64,000 nucleotides of DNA from Thereva unica. Lineage: Eukaryota; Arthropoda; Insecta; Diptera; Therevidae. Position 1 is the stretch's first letter. Each line of letters begins with the position of its first letter. The stretch covers positions 113,257,163-113,321,162 of the forward strand of contig OX465284.1 in assembly GCA_949987705.1 (NCBI GenBank), given 5' to 3'. The notes under the pieces were generated by a model. The model searched no databases. It was not told the DNA's origin and worked only from the letters and a program-made list of their open reading frames with translations. Position numbers and translations under genes: made by a program. Shown here piece by piece: positions 58,838-64,000 of this stretch.

Positions 58838-58990
58838 GCTTTTAATAGCTTTCAAAAGCTTTCAAGAGCTTACAACTTTTCAAAAGCTTAAAAGCTTTTA
58901 AAAGCCTTTATTTTAAACAGCTTTTGAAAGTTTTTGAAAGCTTTTAGCTTTTGAAAGCTGTTAAGCTTTTTAAAAATAAAAGCTTTGAAA
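58838..58990. repeat. AAAAGCTTTT palindromic minisatellite, second array
   Basis: About ten imperfect copies of (A)AAAGCTTTT(A/G)AAAG-type words in ~150 bases, as at 35325-35580. Confidence 0.75.
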
Positions 58991-60957
58991 ATATTATTCC
59001 TGATATTTTCACCATGTCAAATTTGCAGGAACATAACAGCAGGAACATACCTTGACCAAGCTTTACCTAGAAATAGACTATTGTAATTGGAGTATTTTAG
59101 GTGGACATAACGCTTATTCAGGAGGTTGCTTACCTGGTGTAAGTACTCGGGAAGGAGTGCTAATAACAGCTCTTGAACACTTGATGCTTAATTGAACTTT
59201 TATATGTATAAATACTAGACTTAACTGTCATCCTATTTCCAATGATGCATTTCATTCTTTGGATGAGGTGACCTGGCAATATTTGGAAGGTTAAAGATTT
59301 GCTGTGTTCTGATTTGAATTGGGCATTTGAATTTTGCTAGATATTCTCAATTTGCTCAATTACCTTACAGTTCTTGGTCAATACAATTTACAGCGGCAAG
59401 TCATTTGAGGTTGAACAGTAGACCATATTCAAATTTTTCTTATCTATATGTTTGAAAGCAAGCACACGAGAAGACAATATTCATGACTTGCCCTTACCTC
59501 TATCGAAAGTTGCTATATGCATGAGCTTCAATACTCGACCAACACTGAATTTGACTGTTTTTAAAGAATGGCTTCTACCACGAGACTTTTAGGTAACATA
59601 AAGATAAAAATCTAAATAAAACGTAACAAAATAAATAAAATATACTCAAATCCTTTCTAAATATAAAACGAATTTCCATTTTACTATTTGCGTAACTCCT
59701 TAGCATAAAAATACCTTTGTCCTAAAGTTACGCACTTAAACAGTCTTGATTTGTATAAGGGACGACTTCTCTTCAAACTACATTCAGGATTCAAAGGCCC
59801 AAAAAGGAACTAAACTTTTGTATTTGGGATAAGTGCAAAAGGAGCAAGAATAGAGCTCCAGGAGCGAAAACAAAAGAAGATGTGATTTACCCCAAAACAT
59901 CTGGAGAAATTGGAGGGAGGGGGAAATAGGGAAAGTTTTAACTGTGAAAATTTCTTTGAACTTTTCGATATGTTAATACAAATAAAAAAGTCTGTCAAAG
60001 GTCCTTTTAAATCGCTTTCAGTGTTTGTGCAAAAAACAATGCTCAGTCGTTCACTTTGAGCGCGATAAATACTTGTAGTATCACGATTTCGCCCAGGAAC
60101 ATTCGCAGCAGTTCCCTTTTATCCTTTTTACACCTGTACTAAATTCAGCATCGGCACACGGCTGCCGGGGAATAACGTAATTTATCTGCCACATAATTCA
60201 ATCTTTTATCCCCGCGGGATCGAAGGATATTTCACTTTCGGGTCGTATGTGTACATCTCTCGTGTGTGTACGCGTATTGAAATTTTTATTAGAAGAAGAA
60301 TAATTTGTCCGCAGGCCGTCACAGCCTCAGGAGGGAAGGATAAGCCGGTGGAAAACACCTGTAAAAATGATATCATTCGACATCCACCTTGAATGGAGCG
60401 ACAAAGTACTTATATATCATTTTATGGTGCATTTTAAAGTCCACATGGCGTACATCATCGTGTTTATCGTTCGTGCAGAATTTATAGACAAAAATTGATT
60501 GCGATTTGGTCACAGTCAATAAAATCCAACCGTGTGCAAAACGTATGCGGGCGGAGACTGCAAATAAAAAAAAACAGACACACACCGGCAAAAAGGTAAA
60601 TAAAATTATGTTAATGCTCGTCCGTAGGCCGTAAACAATATGGACTGGTTTCCGTGCAGGACACGCGTTCTGCATACGGGATTTTTGCGGGTATTGATCG
60701 ATTTTATTTGTTGAATTCGTGCGAGAATAAATCGCAATTTCGTCAGGTTTTTTTCCTGAGGAGCGGGTGGGGGTGGGCTTCAATGAAAATTAATGAGCAG
60801 TGCATATTTTGCGCGACACATTAATAAATATTGTGAAAAAAATTTGTTGTCTGTAAAGAGGGTTTACGGACGATAGTTTAACGTGACAACGTCATGAGAA
60901 AACATTGATGAAATGATTGCATACTTTTATGAATAAACTTGAATCATTTATATTAAA
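58991..60957. other. Spacer; 59990-60900 looks single-copy
   Basis: 59000-59990 shows nothing. 59990-60900 is complex, GC-richer and without repeats shared with the window. It could be conserved non-coding sequence. The open frame 60373-60783 (minus) has no recognised domain. Confidence 0.35.
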
Positions 60958-62362
60958 CTAGCAAAAACCCGCGTGCGTTGCAACGCCTTTCAATAAAATA
61001 TGAGGACACAGTCTGCGATAGGAAAAAGCTATAGTGAAAAAAGAACAAATCTGGGAAAATTGATTTCGGGAGATGACCGCCATGGACCAAATGATATATT
61101 GAGTATACTATATTGCCTATGGTGTTCTACTTATCATACTCTTTCATTTGATACCCATGTCGAAGGGGTTGTGAAGAAAATATTAATCCGCACTCTTGAG
61201 ATGGTCGCTATGGACCAAACGATATATTGAGTATACTATATTGCATATGGTGTTCTACTTATCATACTCTCTCATTTGATACCCATCTAGAAGGAGTTGT
61301 GAAGAAAATGGTAAACCGCCCTTTTGAGATGGCCGCCATGGACCAAATTATAAATTGAGTATACTATATTGCTTATGGTGTTCTACTTTTCATAGCCTTT
61401 CATTTGATACCCATGTCTCGGGTGTTGTGAAGAAAATCGCAATCCGCCCTCTTGAGATGGCCGCCATGAAAATAAAGACATGGTCTATGGCATTCTTCTT
61501 ATAATGCCCTTTCATTTGATACCAATGTCGAGGGGGGAGTGAAGAAAATGATCATCCTCCCTCTTGAGATGACCGCCATGGACCAAACGATATATTGAGT
61601 ATACTATATTGCTTATGGTGTTCTACTTATCATACCCTTTCATTTGAAATCCATATCGAGAGGTGTGAAAATATCGGCAATCCAACCTCTGGAGATGGCC
61701 GCTATGGACCAAACGATATATATATTGAGTATACTATATTGCTTATGTGTTCTACTTATCATACTCTCTCATTTGATACCCATCTCGAAGGGGTTGTGAA
61801 GAAAATGGTAATCCGCCCGCTTGAGATGATCGCCATGGACCAAACGATATATTGAGTATACTATGGTGTTCTACTTATCATACTCTTTCATTCGATATCC
61901 ATGTCGAAGGTGTTGTGAAGAAAATGGTAATCCGCATTCTTGAGGTGGCCGCTATGGACCAAGCGACATATTGAGTATACTATATTGCTTATATTGTTCT
62001 ACTTATCATACTCTTTCATTGGATACCCATTTCGAATGGGTTGTGAAGAAAATGGTCATCTGCTCTCTTGTGATGACTGCCATGGACCAAACGATATATT
62101 GAGTATACTATATTGCTTTTGGTGTTCTACTTACCATAACCTTTCATTTGATATCCATGTCGAGGGGTTGTAAAGAAAATGGTAATCCGCCCTCTTGAGA
62201 TATCTGCTATGGACCAAGCGCCTGCTTTTGAAATTTTTTTGCTATAAACCTCACGGAGCCCGAGACCTTTCCAACGAATGCAAAACCGTGGAAATCGGGT
62301 CGTGCGTTCTCTAATTATAGCGTCTGGAAGGAAAACCCGACTTATTTTTATATTATAGATAA
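60958..62362 (-). mobile_element. Non-autonomous Helitron-type element with internal repeat array
   Basis: On the minus strand the 3' terminus reads GGCGTTGCAACGCACGCGGG, TTTTTG, then CTAG followed by T (CTAG at 60961-60958). A perfect GCGTTGCAACGC palindrome sits ~12 bases before the terminal CTAG. A hairpin followed by CTAG|T is the Helitron 3' signature. The 5' end, minus strand near 62355, begins about ATCTATAATATAAAAATAAG and contains AGAGAACGCACGACCCGATT, resembling 5' parts of insect Helitron-like elements I remember. No duplicated target site, as expected. The centre is the repeat array. The 5' boundary is placed where helicase similarity stops. Confidence 0.72.
61080..62215. repeat. 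About nine ~127-bp tandem repeats inside the Helitron-type element
   Basis: Copies of TTGAGTATACTATATTGC recur near 61102, 61229, 61355, 61597, 61727, 61852, 61974 and 62100, mostly 122-130 bases apart, and one unit near 61450-61560 is rearranged. The unit also contains GAGATGGCCGCCATGGACCA, TGGTGTTCTACTTATCATAC and TTTCATTTGATACCCATGTC. The short frames reading through it are repeats of one another and are not genes. Confidence 0.92.
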
Positions 62363-62573
62363 TAACAGTAAACGTCCCACCTTGCGACTTGTGAATGGTA
62401 ATAGCACAAGCAGGAACGCAAGGAAACTGTTTTCGTTTGCATTTCACGGTTTTCGTCAGTGTAATGTTCACTATTTTCTTATACACCGGCACCCAGTTAG
62501 GAGACAGAGTGTTTGGCTTGCTTTGCTTATTGTTGACAATTTGACAATAATTTAATCTAATTAATATTGACAA
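62363..62573 (-). pseudogene. Helitron helicase (PIF1-like) fragment
   Basis: Residues 24-70 of the minus-strand frame read [16 protein letters not shown] and [20 protein letters not shown] (about 62429-62370). The [16 protein letters not shown] block is a superfamily 1 helicase motif as found near the end of Helitron Rep-helicase proteins; such enzymes drive rolling-circle transposition. Similarity stops at about 62363, exactly where the non-autonomous element begins. The Rep domain and the rest of the helicase are absent from the window. Confidence 0.8.
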
Positions 62574-63375
62574 TTTTAATCAAATTTTTAAGATTACTAC
62601 GATCAATTTTTTAAAATTACTTCGGGAGATAACGGGACATAACGGGACATAACGGGACAATGAGTCATCATTTTTCGTGCATGCAGCCGGCGTTCATCGT
62701 TTTAATAGACGTTGTCACGTCAAAAAACGGAGTTGCTTTAGGGTGTGAGTGTAGAGAACTACATGAATGTAATTAATTGCACGAAAGCTGATTTCTGATT
62801 TTGCAGAAATTATAATAAGGTTAATTGCGAATTCGAAAATGCTGGGTGATATTATAAAATTTCAGGTGGCATTGAAATTACAGAAAAAATAAAATACCAC
62901 AGCTTAACAATGGCTTCAGAATGCTTAAACAAAACAAGGGCTGTGCTGTAATATTATTTTTCTCTTTTCATGGCGCTTTCAATAACTGGTTTTAATATTG
63001 CTCTTGAATCTCCTGACGAAAGCTATCCTTCAGCTAAGGCGGAGTTTTGGAGTTATTAACAAAGACTTTCTATTCGAAAAGAAAATTGGAACTGAAGAAG
63101 AGATCCTGAAAGATCAAGAGAGAGCGTCTTGGCTGACGTTACTTTCCATTGTATTGGTGGAAAATATTCATTGAAATGCGGAACAAGACCAATGTGATGA
63201 CTGATGACTCCAACTAAGCTGGGAAAGGCTAACTGGAGCGCGTTCAAAAACCTTATCCTTTACAAACTTCGTGGCTAACTACAACATAACCCCGACCATA
63301 ACTTTTTGCCGTTCAAAAATCCTGTGGTTAACCATGATGTAGGTAAATTTTAACCTTGCTCTGGAGGAAATAGAA
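62574..63375. other. Spacer with a short 10-bp tandem repeat
   Basis: AACGGGACAT is repeated in tandem at 62631-62660 (third copy ends AA). No gene seen. Confidence 0.5.
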
Positions 63376-63604
63376 TTAGATTGGCCATACCTTGCGACGC
63401 GAAAACGAAAACCTAGCCAAACAGGCTCTTAACTGGAATCCGCAAGGATCCCGTTGAGTCGGAAGACCTAGAACAACGTGGAGGAGGACGCTACAAGCAG
63501 AGGCCGCAACAACTGGGAGATCCTGGCCAAAGCTGAGAGCTGTCGCGCAGAGCAGAGTCCGCTGGAGGGCAACTGCTTCCGTCCTATATCCCATGAGGGA
63601 TTAA
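63376..63604 (+). mobile_element. RTE-like LINE 3' fragment
   Basis: From 63431 the plus strand reads NWNPQGSR, a stop, VGRPRTTWRRTLQAEAATTG, RSWPKLRAVAQSRVRWRATA and SVLYPMRD, ending at TAA 63602-63604. GRPRTTWRR...SRVRWRA near a stop is the C-terminal signature of this RTE-type LINE family. A more decayed copy is on the minus strand at 8410-8625. 5'-truncated. Confidence 0.75.
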
Positions 63605-64000
63605 AGGAGCGTAAAGAAAGAAGAAGCTTTTTGAAAACAAAAGCTTTGACAATAAAAAATACTCTCTTTTAATCAATTTCCGCAACAATCCAGGATCGAA
63701 CCCAAGAAAAGCAATTAAACCTTTCCTTAGTCCAATTTAAAAACTGCCGGCGGATTAAGGCATTCGCTGGATAAAGTATGGACTACACTTTTAAATTTAA
63801 ATCCTAGTAAGCGGTTCTGCTAAGATGGACTAACTTTTCCGCACTATATGTGGGACTTTTTCTGAAAAAAACCCAAAATAAAAAACTTCGCGCCTTTAAC
63901 ATGGAGGCTCAGAAAACCAAACGTGCTGTTTTTAAGGACAGTAAGGTTATTAAAAGGAAAAAAGGAGCCTTAGACTCCAATCCAAAGCTCCCCAATCCCT
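63605..64000. other. Unassigned right edge
   Basis: No recognisable feature. A CAGGATCGAACCC stretch at 63692 is weakly B-box-like but has no partner. Confidence 0.3.

Noticed and set aside
60373..60783. 136-codon minus open frame with a hydrophobic stretch
   Set aside because: No recognisable domain, no splice or promoter context, and it lies in sequence that looks non-coding. The hydrophobic run is explained by T-rich complement.
61000..62173. Repeated plus frames reading YCLWCSTYHTLSF
   Set aside because: They are the same translated segment of the 127-bp tandem repeat, not a protein family.
61080..62215. Regularly spaced repeats resembling a CRISPR array
   Set aside because: Units are direct tandem copies without unique spacers, in a eukaryotic transposon context.

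Overview
The window looks like a piece of a large, transposon-rich insect nuclear genome, most likely a fly. This is inferred from the mix of element families (RTE, CR1-like, LOA/I-like LINEs with RNase H, hAT, mariner, Ty3-type, Helitron, tRNA-derived SINEs), from a GT-AG intron and AATAAA signals, and from very AT-rich spacer. No species is claimed. Nothing here is prokaryotic, and there is no CRISPR array or operon.

Only one convincing host gene was found. Two plus-strand coding exons (12025-12475 and 15654-16629) join in frame across a ~3.2 kb intron. They encode the C-terminal ~470 residues of a serine-rich, basic protein with repeated R-R-x-S phospho-site motifs, followed by a 3' UTR with polyadenylation signals near 16790-17441. 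I do not recognise the family. Earlier exons, if any, were not identified. The intron carries a candidate hAT element, a CR1-like LINE tail and a tRNA-derived SINE.

Layout. 1-1066: five copies of a ~165-bp tandem repeat whose core also occurs singly at seven other plus-strand sites. 2.8-5.0 kb: degenerate RTE LINE, minus strand. 8.4-9.9 kb: three LINE 3' ends side by side, including a long RNase H open frame. 12.0-17.4 kb: the host gene. 17.7-24.1 kb: hAT fragment and four LOA/I/Jockey-like LINE pieces in both orientations. 24.1-34.0 kb: extremely AT-rich spacer with a LINE ORF1 candidate, a SINE, a repeat resembling tRNA-Leu 3' ends and an 1.85-kb element with long terminal inverted repeats. 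34-46.9 kb: AAGCTTTT minisatellite, mariner remnant, SINE, LINE tails, a MITE and some single-copy-looking sequence. 46.9-50.8 kb: a LINE interrupted by a hAT element with a clean 8-bp target duplication, a second LINE with poly(A), and two MITEs. 56.5-58.7 kb: Ty3-type integrase remnant and a complete non-autonomous hAT element with an exact 8-bp duplication. 60.9-62.6 kb: a Helitron-type element with an internal ~127-bp repeat array abutting a broken Helitron helicase. 63.4 kb: RTE-like 3' end.

No new multi-gene system was seen. The most interesting observations are the nested-insertion histories, the strand-biased 165-bp family, the Helitron array and the unrecognised phospho-site-rich gene. 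All family assignments come from reading motifs by eye, without database searches.
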